NCBI GenBank assembly: GCA_903935095.1
Contig: CAIZQH010000015.1
Span: forward strand, 32,890 to 96,889
Length of the DNA: 64,000 nucleotides
Source of the DNA: an uncultured Flavobacteriales bacterium
GTDB lineage: Bacteria; Bacteroidota; Bacteroidia; Flavobacteriales_D; Crocinitomicaceae
Reading direction: 5' to 3'
Numbering within the stretch: position 1 is the stretch's first letter; the number at the start of each line of letters is the position of its first letter. This document shows, piece by piece, positions 1 through 9,129 of the stretch. The notes beneath the pieces were generated by a model that was not told the origin of the DNA, made no database searches, and saw only the letters and a program-made list of their open reading frames with translations. The position numbers were made by a program, and so were the translations under genes.

Positions 1-1
1 T

Positions 2-406
2 CGTAGAGAAGGACGTGAATTTGGTGCAACAACTGGACGTCCACGTCGTTGCGGATGGATTGACCTTGTTCAAATGCGTTATGCAATCATGATCAACGGT
101 GTTACAGAACTTTCCATGATGAAGGCAGATGTGCTCAGCATTTTTGACAAAATCAGTGTTTGCACGCATTACCTGGTTAATGGCGAAAAAGTCTATGATT
201 TCCCATTCGATGTAAGCGACCTAGATTTTACTCCTGTCTACAAAGATTTGGAAGGCTGGAATTGTGATTTAACGGAACTTTCCGACTATTCTTCAGCACC
301 TGAGGCACTTAAAAATTATGTTACTTACCTAGAAGCACAATTAAATGTACCTATTAACGTTGTATCTGTGGGTCCTGACAGAAAACAAACATTAGCAAAT
401 CACTAA
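2..406 (+). CDS. purA: Adenylosuccinate synthetase, C-terminal part
   Basis: This is the 3' end of purA; the gene is cut by the window start and is open from base 2 in this frame. The enzyme joins IMP and aspartate using GTP to give adenylosuccinate, the first committed step to AMP, in the cytoplasm. The visible residues include EFGATTGRPRRCGWIDL, the typical PurA segment that contacts nucleotide and phosphate, followed by the usual C-terminal domain with the LEGW motif. The first ATG in frame, at 74, is internal and not a start. It ends 1 nt before the OstA-like gene, so the two are probably cotranscribed. Confidence 0.95.
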   Translation, partial: RREGREFGATTGRPRRCGWIDLVQMRYAIMINGVTELSMMKADVLSIFDKISVCTHYLVNGEKVYDFPFDVSDLDFTPVYKDLEGWNCDLTELSDYSSAPEALKNYVTYLEAQLNVPINVVSVGPDRKQTLANH

Positions 407-407
407 T

Positions 408-1946
408 ATGCACATCAAACCATTCATACAAATTGCGCTCTTCTTGAGCGCATTTTTTTTGAGTGGAATCGTGCATGCCCAAAAGAAAACATTGGAACTT
501 CTTCCAGGTTCTGAAAAAATGTACTTTGATAAAGCTACTGGACGTCACCGACTTATTGGTACAGTTAGTTTTGCTTACCATGGAAATACGATGTATTGCG
601 ACTCTGCCCACTACCAGGATAAAGAGAAAATCGTTCATGCCTACGGGAATGTCCACATTCGAAAAGAAGACGTGAATCTTTACTGCGATTCTCTTTTCTA
701 CGATGAAGGAAATAAATACGCAAAATTATGGGGTGACGTGCGTGTGCGTGACCAAGAATACAAACTAAGCTCAGATTCACTCGATTACGACGCGAAACGT
801 GGAAGAGCGATCTACCGAAATAAAGGACGAATTGAGTCCATTGTATCGAATGAACGCATCACGAGTACACTTGGGTATTTCTATCCAAATAACGGAAGCT
901 TCTTTTTCAGTGGAAATGTGGACTACCGAAAAAATGACTTAAATGTCACCACGGATACACTACAATTCGCATACGAACAACAAAAACTGTATTTCTTCGG
1001 GCCTACAACGATGAAAAACGATAGCCTTACCATACATTGCAAAAAAGGTTGGTTCCATGTCCAAACGGAAGATGGGGTACTTTACAAACAAGCCGAAGTC
1101 ATTCAAAAAACAAGTATAATCAAAGGAGACACGCTGTTTTTAAATACAAAATTGAACAATTACGAAGGACGAGGAAATGTATTTTACAAAGATTTCACCC
1201 AGAACATGGCATTTATGGGCAATCGAGCAAAGTCTAGTAATTCTTTGCATGTGACATATGTCACAGGAAACACCTTAGCCTTTAAAGTGTACGATGGGGA
1301 TACCTTGTACTTGCATGCAGATAGTTTAATCATGCAGAAGGATTCTTTAAATCGAACAACAGAAACAATGGCTCATAGAAATGTACGCATATACAACAAA
1401 GGAATGCAAGGAATATGTGATTCTGCTTCTTACTTCCCGAAATCAGAAGAGCTATTTTTGAAAAGTAATCCGAAAGTATGGGCGGAAAATGCGGAATTAA
1501 AAGGCATTACCATGAGAATATCGATAAAAGATAGTAGCCTAAGGGAAATCGAAATCATTGATCAAGCCAGTGCTGTGATGGAAATTGACTCCGGAAAATA
1601 CTACAATCAACTTGCCGGTAGAACCATGACCGCATATTTTGTCAATAATGAACTAGTCAAGGCGGATGCCAAAGGAAATGCTTGGACCATCTTCTATCCG
1701 GAAGAAGAAAAGAAAACCGACACAAGTCTGGTGAAAATTCGCAAAGGAATGAATAGGCTTTATGCTTCAGATTTATTGGTAGAACTGGATAGCGGTGAAG
1801 TGGAATCGATTACCTACTACGATAAACCTGATGGTATTTTCTATCCGATGGATCAAATTAAACCAGAAGAACAATTTATCAAAGGATTTTCTTGGAATCC
1901 ACTATTGAGACCAAAGGATCCATATTCTATTCGTAGAGATTATTGA
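408..1946 (+). CDS. OstA/LptA-like organic solvent tolerance protein
   Basis: Residues 1-25 form a signal peptide ending near VHAQ. The rest of the 512 residues is made of repeated short beta-strand segments with the pattern YCDSAHYQDKEKIVHAYGNVHI, typical of the OstA/LptA family that bridges lipopolysaccharide from the inner to the outer membrane. It is longer than E. coli LptA (about 185 aa), as is usual for the Bacteroidota OstA-like form. It starts 1 nt after purA. Its 3' end overlaps the convergent RelA/SpoT gene by 7 nt. A role in LPS transport is inferred from the family; an LptF/G-like permease gene lies elsewhere in the window at 49362. Confidence 0.85.
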   Translation: MHIKPFIQIALFLSAFFLSGIVHAQKKTLELLPGSEKMYFDKATGRHRLIGTVSFAYHGNTMYCDSAHYQDKEKIVHAYGNVHIRKEDVNLYCDSLFYDEGNKYAKLWGDVRVRDQEYKLSSDSLDYDAKRGRAIYRNKGRIESIVSNERITSTLGYFYPNNGSFFFSGNVDYRKNDLNVTTDTLQFAYEQQKLYFFGPTTMKNDSLTIHCKKGWFHVQTEDGVLYKQAEVIQKTSIIKGDTLFLNTKLNNYEGRGNVFYKDFTQNMAFMGNRAKSSNSLHVTYVTGNTLAFKVYDGDTLYLHADSLIMQKDSLNRTTETMAHRNVRIYNKGMQGICDSASYFPKSEELFLKSNPKVWAENAELKGITMRISIKDSSLREIEIIDQASAVMEIDSGKYYNQLAGRTMTAYFVNNELVKADAKGNAWTIFYPEEEKKTDTSLVKIRKGMNRLYASDLLVELDSGEVESITYYDKPDGIFYPMDQIKPEEQFIKGFSWNPLLRPKDPYSIRRDY

Positions 1947-4180
1947 ATCTCCTCACCTTCTGCTGAATCCCAACGCGTTACACGCTGAACACCTTCTACT
2001 TCTTCGAATTTACGCGTCAATTGTTCTAGTTGTGCCGTATCAAATACCAAAACTTTGATTCTCCCTTCGAAGACACCATCATTGGTTTCAAAGGAAATAC
2101 TTTTCATGTTGACATGATTCTGTTTAGAGATGATTTCCGTTAGGCGGTTCACCATTCCTAACTGATCAATTCCAACAATTCGAATTGCTGCAATTCGCTC
2201 CACTAACTGATCACCTTCCCATTTGGCTTTGAGGCATCGATAGGCTAATTTAGACATCAAATGCACGGCATTCGGACAATTGTACCGATGGATTTTAATC
2301 CCACTACTAATCGTAATGAAGCCAAAAATTTTATCACCAGGAATTGGATTACAACATCGTGCCAATTGATAATCAAATCCTTTAAAGTCCTCACCGATAA
2401 TGATGGTGTCCTTATCAGTATTGATTCCTTCAAAAGTTCCTTCTTCAGGTCCACTATTTATTTTCTTCGATTGAATCTTTCTTTGCGATTGAAGCATTCC
2501 TCCAACTACTTCCAATTCACGAAGCTTTGATAAGTCAACTTTTCCTTTGGCAATTCGGAAATAGAATTCAGTTATGGTAGAAATATGAAAATGGTTAGTC
2601 AAATACTGAATGTTCTCAGCATTCATACGCACATTGAACTGCTTGAATTTTCGTTCTAGAATCTCCTTGCCATCAGAAGCTATCTGTTTGCGTTCTTCAT
2701 TTAGGGAAGATTTTATTTTTTGCTTCGCTCTGGCTGAAACAACAAACTTTATCCATTCATCATTAGGCTTTTGCTTCTTTGATGTTAGAATCTCTAATTG
2801 ATCTCCGTTCAACAACTGATAACTTAAAGGCATCAAGCGATTATTCACCTTTGCCCCAATACAATGATTCCCTATTTCTGTATGGATATCGTAGGCGAAA
2901 TCTAAGATGGTTGAACCTCTTGGCAGTACACGTAATTCTCCCTTTGGCGTAAACACATAGATTTCATCATTGAATAAATTCAATTTAAAATCATTCACAA
3001 AATCCAAGGCGTTCATATCTGGACTATCTAGTAAATCACGAATTTCAGCAATCCATCGATCGAATTTATTTTCGTCCGTTTTAGATTCTTTGTATTTGTA
3101 ATGTGCTGCTAATCCATGTTCAGCAATCTCGTCCATTCTCTTGGAACGAATCTGAACCTCAACCCAACGTCCTTGTGGGGACATCACCGTAGTATGTAGC
3201 GACTCGTAACCATTCGCGCGTGGTGTCGAAATCCAGTCGCGTAAACGATCAGGGCTAGGTTGATAAAAATCTGTAACAATGCTGTAGATTCGCCAACAAT
3301 CTGCTTTTTCCAAGTCATAGGTTGTATCGACAATAATACGCAAAGCAAACAGGTCAAAAACCTCTTCAAACGGAACACTCTTGGATTGCATTTTACGCCA
3401 AATAGAAAAAATCGACTTTGGACGTGCTTTGATTTCAAAATGATATCCTTGATTTTCTAATTCCTCTTTTATAGGCGCAACAAATCGACGAATAAAGCGA
3501 TTTCGAACATCCTGTGTACTTTTTAATTTGGAATCAATATCCTTGAAAATATCGGGTTCACAGTACTTCATAGACAAATCCTCTAACTCGGTCTTGATCG
3601 GATACAATCCCAAACGGTGAGCTAAAGGCGCATAAAGAAAACGTGTTTCCGATGCGATTTTTAATTGCTTTTCCACTTTCATACTGGAAAGCGTACGCAT
3701 GTTATGCAAGCGATCCGCTAATTTGATTAAAACCACTCGGAAATCATCGGATATCGTAAGGATCATTTTCCGGAAATTCTCTGCCTGAATAGAGGTGTTT
3801 TCGTCGAATACTTCAGGGATTTTAGTAAGTCCATCAATAATTGTTCGAACCTTAGAACCAAAAATATCTTCAATATCTTGCAAGGTAATATACGTATCCT
3901 CAACTGTGTCATGCAGTAAGGCACAAGCCACTGCGATTGGCTCCAATCCCATTTCTTCTGCACAGATGCGCGCAACAGCCAATGGATGATAAATATAAGG
4001 TTCACCAGATTTTCGACGCATGTCTTTGTGCGCCTCCAATGCAATGTCAAACGCTTTACGTACCATTTTCGTCTCCTCACGGCTCCGGTCTTTCATGGCT
4101 CTTAATAAACCTTTGAACGCATTTAATATTTCAATGCGTTCTAATTCAAGATCGATATGCTCGGAGTCGTATGGTTGCAT
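1940..4180 (-). CDS. Bifunctional (p)ppGpp synthetase/hydrolase, RelA/SpoT family
   Basis: Long RSH enzyme of 746 aa controlling the stringent-response alarmone (p)ppGpp. Domains in order: HD hydrolase (about 45-200, with the HD pair at residues 90-91 in LLHDTVEDT), synthetase (about 240-370, with GYESLHTTV and EVQIRS), TGS (about 400-465), and a C-terminal ACT domain (about 670-745). The intact HD motif and intact synthetase motifs argue for a bifunctional enzyme. The ATG directly follows the TAA of the fumarylacetoacetase gene with no spacer, so it is probably translated by coupling as the last gene of a ychF-fah-rsh operon. Confidence 0.95.
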   Translation of the reverse strand: MQPYDSEHIDLELERIEILNAFKGLLRAMKDRSREETKMVRKAFDIALEAHKDMRRKSGEPYIYHPLAVARICAEEMGLEPIAVACALLHDTVEDTYITLQDIEDIFGSKVRTIIDGLTKIPEVFDENTSIQAENFRKMILTISDDFRVVLIKLADRLHNMRTLSSMKVEKQLKIASETRFLYAPLAHRLGLYPIKTELEDLSMKYCEPDIFKDIDSKLKSTQDVRNRFIRRFVAPIKEELENQGYHFEIKARPKSIFSIWRKMQSKSVPFEEVFDLFALRIIVDTTYDLEKADCWRIYSIVTDFYQPSPDRLRDWISTPRANGYESLHTTVMSPQGRWVEVQIRSKRMDEIAEHGLAAHYKYKESKTDENKFDRWIAEIRDLLDSPDMNALDFVNDFKLNLFNDEIYVFTPKGELRVLPRGSTILDFAYDIHTEIGNHCIGAKVNNRLMPLSYQLLNGDQLEILTSKKQKPNDEWIKFVVSARAKQKIKSSLNEERKQIASDGKEILERKFKQFNVRMNAENIQYLTNHFHISTITEFYFRIAKGKVDLSKLRELEVVGGMLQSQRKIQSKKINSGPEEGTFEGINTDKDTIIIGEDFKGFDYQLARCCNPIPGDKIFGFITISSGIKIHRYNCPNAVHLMSKLAYRCLKAKWEGDQLVERIAAIRIVGIDQLGMVNRLTEIISKQNHVNMKSISFETNDGVFEGRIKVLVFDTAQLEQLTRKFEEVEGVQRVTRWDSAEGEEIQ

Positions 4181-5449
4181 TTATTTTGCAGGTAATATTT
4201 TTGCTTTAACTTCACCAAAACCAATTCGAATCTGATCGTTTTGACAGTAACCTCTCATGGTAATGGTATCACCATCTTGAATAAAACGACGTTCGGAGCC
4301 ATCATTCATGGCTAGTGGTTTCGTTCCTTTCCAAGCTAATTCCAACATGGAACCGAAGGAATCAGGAGTTGAACCTGAAATAGTCCCTGAACCCATTAAA
4401 TCACCGCAACGCACATTGCATCCATTCACGGTATGATGTGCTAATTGTTGAGACATGTTCCAGTACATATATTTGAAATTCGAGTTAGAAATGATTTTTT
4501 CCGTAGAATTTTCAGGGGTCATTCCTACTTCTAATTGAATATCATAAGATTTCTTTCCTTCAAACGCGAGGTAAGAAAGGACAGATGGATCTTGTTCAGG
4601 TGATTCCACCGCAAACGGTTGCAATGCATCCAAAGTCACAATCCAACAAGAAATGGACGAAGCGAAATTCTTCGCTAGAAATGGTCCAAGTGGAACATAT
4701 TCCCATTTCTGAATATCACGTGCTGACCAATCATTGAACAAGCACATTCCGAAAATATAATCTTCCGCTTCGCTAGTCGAAATGGAATCACCTAACGGTT
4801 TTCCGTCGTAGGTAATGAAACCCATCTCTAATTCGAAATCAACCTGACGAGAAGCAGAAAAAATTGGCGGTTCGTTGTCATCTGGTTTGATTTGTCCTTT
4901 TGGACGGTGAATGTCTTGTCCGGAAATAATCACAGAAGATGAACGTCCATGATAACCTACTGGAATCCATAACCAGTTTGGCAAGAGAGCATTCGCCGGA
5001 TCACGAAACATGATTCCCACGTTTGTTGCGTGTTCTTTGCTTGAGTAAAAGTCAGTGTAATCACCAATTTGAACCGGCATGCACATGTCCACTTCATTCA
5101 CAGTAAACAACGCCTTTTTAATCGATTCATTGGCAGCTGCAGCTTGGTTTTCTATTGAAAAAAGATCGGAAAGCGCTTGACGCAAACGACGCGTTGCCTC
5201 TTTTCCTTTTTTCATCATTGGATTCAAAAATTCCTGTGAGAAATCTTCCGTTGTAAATCCATCAACTGCTAGTTGACTAGATTCTGTAAGAATGGATAAA
5301 TCAATCACGGTGTCGCCAATGCGTGTTCCCACACGAACTGTGGATCCACTTGTCCTAAATACTCCAAAAGGAAGGTTTTGAATCGGGAAATCAGATCCTT
5401 CTGGAACGGAAATCCATGAACGTAAACTTGGATTATTTGCTGCTATCAT
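4181..5449 (-). CDS. fahA: Fumarylacetoacetase
   Basis: 422 aa, the usual length. It hydrolyses fumarylacetoacetate to fumarate and acetoacetate, the last step of tyrosine degradation. The N-terminal SH3-like part is followed by the FAH catalytic fold with FYSSKEHATNVG, DFELEMGFI and DWSARDIQKWEYVPLGPF, which supply metal and substrate ligands. It lies between ychF (12 nt gap upstream) and the RSH gene (no gap downstream), all transcribed leftward. No other tyrosine-degradation gene is in the window, so this enzyme is separated from its pathway partners here. Confidence 0.95.
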   Translation of the reverse strand: MIAANNPSLRSWISVPEGSDFPIQNLPFGVFRTSGSTVRVGTRIGDTVIDLSILTESSQLAVDGFTTEDFSQEFLNPMMKKGKEATRRLRQALSDLFSIENQAAAANESIKKALFTVNEVDMCMPVQIGDYTDFYSSKEHATNVGIMFRDPANALLPNWLWIPVGYHGRSSSVIISGQDIHRPKGQIKPDDNEPPIFSASRQVDFELEMGFITYDGKPLGDSISTSEAEDYIFGMCLFNDWSARDIQKWEYVPLGPFLAKNFASSISCWIVTLDALQPFAVESPEQDPSVLSYLAFEGKKSYDIQLEVGMTPENSTEKIISNSNFKYMYWNMSQQLAHHTVNGCNVRCGDLMGSGTISGSTPDSFGSMLELAWKGTKPLAMNDGSERRFIQDGDTITMRGYCQNDQIRIGFGEVKAKILPAK

Positions 5450-5461
5450 GTTCTACTTGTA

Positions 5462-6559
5462 TTAAACGTTGAAACGGAAATGCATCACATCACCATCCTC
5501 TACGACGTATTCTTTTCCTTCTACTTTGAATTTCCCCGCTTCTTTGACAGCGCTTTCTGATCCGTAGGTAATAAAATCGTTGTATTTCATGACCTCCGCA
5601 CGAATAAATCCTTTTTCGAAATCGGTGTGAATAACTCCTGCTGCTTGTGGAGCGGTCATTCCTTTGCGAATGGTCCATGCACGCACTTCTTTCACTCCAG
5701 CAGTAAAATAAGTCTGTAAGTTCAATAAATGATATGCTTGACGAATCAAACGGTTCACTCCTGGCTCTTCCAATCCAAGTTCATCGAGGAACATTTGACG
5801 CTCATCGTATGTCTCCAATTCCGTAATGTCTGCCTCGATTTTTGCACCGATGATCATCACTTCTGCATTTTCATTCGCTACTGCTGCTTTTACAGCGTCC
5901 ACATGCGCATTTCCTGTCTTCACAGAAGCTTCATCCACATTACAAACATACATCACCGGTTTAGAGGTGATTAAGTTGAATTTATGAATTATTTCAAATT
6001 CTTCCTGTGTGAAATCCAAGCCACGAATAGAACGTCCTTGCTCTAATCCTTCTTTTATTTTGTGCGCTAATTCGTTTTCTTTTACCGCATCTTTATCTCC
6101 AGACTTGATTACTCGAGCTAAACTTTGGATTTTTTTCTCTACCGAATCCAAGTCTTTTAATTGCAACTCGATATCAATGATTTCTTTGTCACGAATTGGG
6201 TTGACACTTCCGTCCACGTGGATAATGTTTCCATCTTCAAAGCAACGAAGCACATGCAAAATCGCATCTGTTTCTCGGATGTTTGCTAGGAATTGATTCC
6301 CAAGTCCCTCACCTTTAGACGCCCCTTTCACCAATCCTGCGATATCAACAATTTCCATCGTTGTTGGCAACACACGCTCAGGATTCACCAACGCTTCTAA
6401 TTTCTCTAAGCGTGGATCAGGAACAGATGTCGTTCCTAAATTTGGCTCAATGGTACAAAAAGGGAAATTCGCCGCTTGTGCCTTTGCATTTGATAAACAG
6501 TTAAATAAAGTTGATTTTCCAACATTCGGCAAGCCGACAATTCCACATTTTAAAGCCAT
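5462..6559 (-). CDS. ychF: Redox-regulated ribosome-binding ATPase YchF
   Basis: OBG-family P-loop NTPase (Ola1/YchF), which prefers ATP and binds ribosomes. The G1 motif GLPNVGKST is at residues 9-17; [12 protein letters not shown] follows as G3; the C-terminal TGS domain ends in [10 protein letters not shown]. The ATG at 6559 gives [14 protein letters not shown] and a 365-aa protein, the normal family length; the reading frame extends 18 codons upstream but those residues do not match the family. It is the probable first gene of a leftward operon with fahA and the RSH gene. Confidence 0.96.
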   Translation of the reverse strand: MALKCGIVGLPNVGKSTLFNCLSNAKAQAANFPFCTIEPNLGTTSVPDPRLEKLEALVNPERVLPTTMEIVDIAGLVKGASKGEGLGNQFLANIRETDAILHVLRCFEDGNIIHVDGSVNPIRDKEIIDIELQLKDLDSVEKKIQSLARVIKSGDKDAVKENELAHKIKEGLEQGRSIRGLDFTQEEFEIIHKFNLITSKPVMYVCNVDEASVKTGNAHVDAVKAAVANENAEVMIIGAKIEADITELETYDERQMFLDELGLEEPGVNRLIRQAYHLLNLQTYFTAGVKEVRAWTIRKGMTAPQAAGVIHTDFEKGFIRAEVMKYNDFITYGSESAVKEAGKFKVEGKEYVVEDGDVMHFRFNV

Positions 6560-6684
6560 TCTACGTATTTTTTTATGAGCAAAGATACAAAGAATCTTGC
6601 CTGACAGAGTCATGAAAAGCGCTAGATTTCACCTCTTCAAATGATTCCCGTCGTTTTTGGTTATTTTTATGCCAAATATTGCGA

Positions 6685-8046
6685 ATGAAACACCTACTTA
6701 CTACCTATATTCTTTCACTGAGCACCATTCTATTTGGACAAGATTCATTGATGATTCGTTCCATTTATGATGAGGCCTTGCTTCGTGGTGAATCCTACGA
6801 AAACCTCCGTCAATTGTGTAAAGACGTTGGACCAAGATTAAGTGGGTCCACGGAAGCTCAAATGGCAGTAGAATGGAGTCAAGCAAAGATGAACACTTAC
6901 GGATTCGACCGTGTCTACCTTCAGGAAATTAAAGTACCTCATTGGGAAAGAGGAACAAAGGAAAGCGCATGGTTTCGAACCTCCGACGGACAATTAACGA
7001 AAGTTCACCTACTTGCACTAGGTGGTTCTATTGGAACAAATGGCACGATGGAAGGAGAAGTCATTGAATTCAAAACAATTGACGAACTTAAAAAAGCAAA
7101 ACCAGCAAAGATTAAAGGCAAAATTGTCTTTTTAAATCAAGCGATGGATGCGGCACAAATCCAAACATTCAAAGCATATGGCGCCTGTTATGCGATTCGC
7201 GGAAATGGAGCTGTGGAAGCAGGAAAACTTGGCGCAAAAGCGGTGATTATTCGCTCCCTTGGACTTCCAGAGGATATACATCCACACACTGGATCCATGC
7301 ATTACGAAGATTCTGTTAAACGCATTCCAGCAGGTGCTTTGGCAACAGCGGATGCGAGCGCATTATCTGCTGCTTTAGCGAAAGGAGCCGTTCGTTTTAT
7401 TTTTGAGATGGACTGCCGTGTATTTCCAGACGCGACTTCGTATAATGTCATTGCTGAAATACGTGGCAGCGAGAAACCGGAAGAAATCATTGTTTTTGGC
7501 GGACATTTAGACTCATGGGATGCGGGAGAAGGCGCGCACGACGACGGTGCTGGTGTCATTCATTGCTTAGAAGCATTACGCATTTTGAAAGTACTCAACT
7601 ACAAACCGAAACACACATTGAGAGTCGTGTTTTTTATGAACGAAGAGAATGGAAATATGGGCGGAAAATCTTATGCTTCCATCGTCAAATCAGCAGATGA
7701 AAAACACATTGCAGCCTTGGAATCCGATCGCGGTGGATTCGTCCCACGTGGATTTGGTGTCGATGGCTCCGATGCGCAAGTAGCCTTTCTTCAAACATTT
7801 GCTACAAACTACAAAAACTACGATTTACACGTTTTTGAAAAAGGATACGGCGGGGTTGATATTGGTCCATTGAAAGAACAATACCCTGGAATTCCCTTGT
7901 TCGGATTCGTACCTGACTCTCAACGTTATTTTGATTACCACCACGCACCGAGTGACGTTTTTGAAAGTGTCAACAAACGCGAGTTAGAATTAGGTGCTGC
8001 AGCGATTTGTAGTTTTATTTATTTGTTGGATTTAAAGTTGAAGTAG
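6685..8046 (+). CDS. Secreted M28-family zinc metallopeptidase
   Basis: 453 aa. A signal peptide covers about residues 1-19 (MKHLLTTYILSLSTILFG). A PA-like insert lies roughly at 110-230 and the M28 catalytic fold at about 245-453. All expected ligands of a two-zinc site are visible: GGHLDSW, HDDGAG, the acidic pair in MNEENGNMGG, ESDRGG and YHHAPSD. It is an exported aminopeptidase or carboxypeptidase; specificity cannot be read from sequence. The ATG at 6685 is chosen because it begins a clean signal peptide; a TTG two codons upstream is less likely. Confidence 0.92.
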   Translation: MKHLLTTYILSLSTILFGQDSLMIRSIYDEALLRGESYENLRQLCKDVGPRLSGSTEAQMAVEWSQAKMNTYGFDRVYLQEIKVPHWERGTKESAWFRTSDGQLTKVHLLALGGSIGTNGTMEGEVIEFKTIDELKKAKPAKIKGKIVFLNQAMDAAQIQTFKAYGACYAIRGNGAVEAGKLGAKAVIIRSLGLPEDIHPHTGSMHYEDSVKRIPAGALATADASALSAALAKGAVRFIFEMDCRVFPDATSYNVIAEIRGSEKPEEIIVFGGHLDSWDAGEGAHDDGAGVIHCLEALRILKVLNYKPKHTLRVVFFMNEENGNMGGKSYASIVKSADEKHIAALESDRGGFVPRGFGVDGSDAQVAFLQTFATNYKNYDLHVFEKGYGGVDIGPLKEQYPGIPLFGFVPDSQRYFDYHHAPSDVFESVNKRELELGAAAICSFIYLLDLKLK

Positions 8047-8070
8047 GTTTAATGTGCTTGAGGACATCGC

Positions 8071-8103
8071 GAAAATCAACGAAATAAAAACCAATAAATC
8101 ACG
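8071..8103. repeat. 33-bp direct repeat, left copy, flanking higBA
   Basis: This stretch repeats at 8960-8992 with a single base difference. The left copy overlaps the stop codon of higA (8099-8101). The right copy forms the last eight codons and stop of a small membrane-protein gene. The pair brackets the whole toxin-antitoxin module, so it looks like a duplication made when the module was inserted. Confidence 0.85.
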
Positions 8104-8449
8104 CCAAAAGAGATTCTGCGGGAATCCCAAACTCCTTGTGAAGCTTTTTGATCATCGCTAAACTCAAATTTCGTTGCTTGTTAAGTATTTCAGAGACTCT
8201 TGCTCGCGTACCTAAATACTGTTCTAAATCGACACGTTTCATCCCCATTTGTTCCATTCTAAACTTGATGGCTTCAATGGGATCGGGCGCTTCGATTTTG
8301 TAATGTTGTTCTTCATAGAACTCAACGAGTTTCATTAAAAGTTCAACTTCATCAAAGTTTTTACTTCCTGGTGTAGCATCAAAGAGCTCATCTATTCTTG
8401 CCAACGCAGCGCTGTAATCTGCTTCGGTTTTTATCAATTTTATCTTCAT
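8099..8449 (-). CDS. higA: HigA-type antitoxin, HTH regulator
   Basis: 116 aa. The C-terminal half (about 65-116) is a Cro/C1-type helix-turn-helix: EQMGMKRVDLEQYLGT, then ARVSEILNKQRNLSLAMIKKLH. The N-terminal part, with its ALARIDELFD segment, matches the COG5499 HigA-like antitoxins. It should neutralise the HigB toxin encoded 22 nt upstream in the same operon and repress the operon. The toxin-first order is typical of higBA. The last codons and stop lie in a 33-bp repeat shared with the far end of the module. Confidence 0.9.
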   Translation of the reverse strand: MKIKLIKTEADYSAALARIDELFDATPGSKNFDEVELLMKLVEFYEEQHYKIEAPDPIEAIKFRMEQMGMKRVDLEQYLGTRARVSEILNKQRNLSLAMIKKLHKEFGIPAESLLA

Positions 8450-8471
8450 CTCTGTCTTTTTTTTCGTGTGA

Positions 8472-8774
8472 TTAAATCGTTGCCGTATCTATTTTATCAT
8501 ATTCCTCATGGGTTCCAACAAAACGAATGAATACCCACTGCGATTCGTAGTTGATTTTTACGATCAATCGGTACTTATTTCCGCAAATGTTAAACGCAAT
8601 TCGATTGTCCCCAATAATACTTGCGATTCTGTAAATTTGCTTGACTTCATTCGGACTTTTCCAATTGGACTTCTTGACCTCCTGATACCAAACTTTTAAT
8701 TGCGCTTCGGAATCTTCTCGACCTGCTTTTTCCCAATGTTCCTTCAATGTTTTTACAGAAACAATATTTTTCAT
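8472..8774 (-). CDS. higB: HigB-type mRNA interferase toxin
   Basis: 100 aa with the RelE/HigB fold signature: KVWYQEVKKSNWKSPNEVKQ, SIIGDNRIAFNICGNKYRLIVKINYE and VFIRFVGTHEEYDKID. HigB toxins cleave mRNA on the ribosome. The start is placed at the ATG at 8774 (MKNIVSVKTLKEHWEK), which matches the family; 40 further codons are open upstream but would run through the operator region. It is the first gene of the higBA operon, followed after 22 nt by the antitoxin gene. Confidence 0.9.
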   Translation of the reverse strand: MKNIVSVKTLKEHWEKAGREDSEAQLKVWYQEVKKSNWKSPNEVKQIYRIASIIGDNRIAFNICGNKYRLIVKINYESQWVFIRFVGTHEEYDKIDTATI

Positions 8775-8803
8775 TTTAACAAATTTACGGTTTTTTTTCA
8801 TTT

Positions 8804-8820
8804 GCTCCCGTATCGGGAAC
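8804..8820. promoter_or_regulatory. Palindromic candidate HigA operator
   Basis: GCTCCCG-TAT-CGGGAAC: seven-base arms with one mismatch around a TAT centre, 29 bp upstream of the higB start codon. The position and symmetry fit a HigA autorepression site. The site is seen; its use is inferred. Confidence 0.5.
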
Positions 8821-8959
8821 ATTATTTTAGTGATGTGCTTATAAAAACAGCTTACACGATAAGTTAACGTGAAAAAATGAAATTTCTTGCCCAAGTGAAG
8901 TCACTCCCTTATGAACGCATGGAAAATTGAAAACGAAAAGAAAAATATGCTTATTTATT

Positions 8960-8992
8960 GAAAATCAACGAAATAAAACCCAATAAATCACG
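8960..8992. repeat. 33-bp direct repeat, right copy, flanking higBA
   Basis: Matches 8071-8103 at 32 of 33 positions in the same orientation. This copy is in its coding context: on the minus strand it is the end of the 54-aa membrane-protein gene (VIYWVLFR, stop). That suggests this is the original locus and the left copy the duplicate. Confidence 0.85.
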
Positions 8993-9129
8993 ATCCAAAT
9001 CGCCGCAAATAGTGCACTAACCAGCAACAGGGACTTCATGTCGATTTTCTTTTTCTTCAACAATACTTGCCAAAGAACGATGATCCAAACGATGAAGCCG
9101 ATGACAATCGGTAGAAAAATGCGCAACAT
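8965..9129 (-). CDS. Small two-helix membrane protein
   Basis: 54 aa, beginning MLRIFLPIVIGFIVWIIVLW. It has one hydrophobic helix at about 4-24, a basic KKKK turn, and a second helix at about 33-52 ending IYWVLFR. The ATG overlaps the TGA of the VOC gene (TGATG), so translation is probably coupled. I do not recognise a family. The hydrophobic pattern, the coupling and the clean stop support a real gene; its 3' end is the source of the repeat that flanks higBA. Confidence 0.6.
   Translation of the reverse strand: MLRIFLPIVIGFIVWIIVLWQVLLKKKKIDMKSLLLVSALFAAIWIVIYWVLFR

Noticed and set aside
6560..6613. N-terminal extension of YchF
   Set aside because: The extra 18 codons do not match the family, which starts at [16 protein letters not shown].
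8804..8820. LexA-type box near higB
   Set aside because: Its position next to the toxin start fits antitoxin autorepression better, and no LexA consensus can be assigned here.
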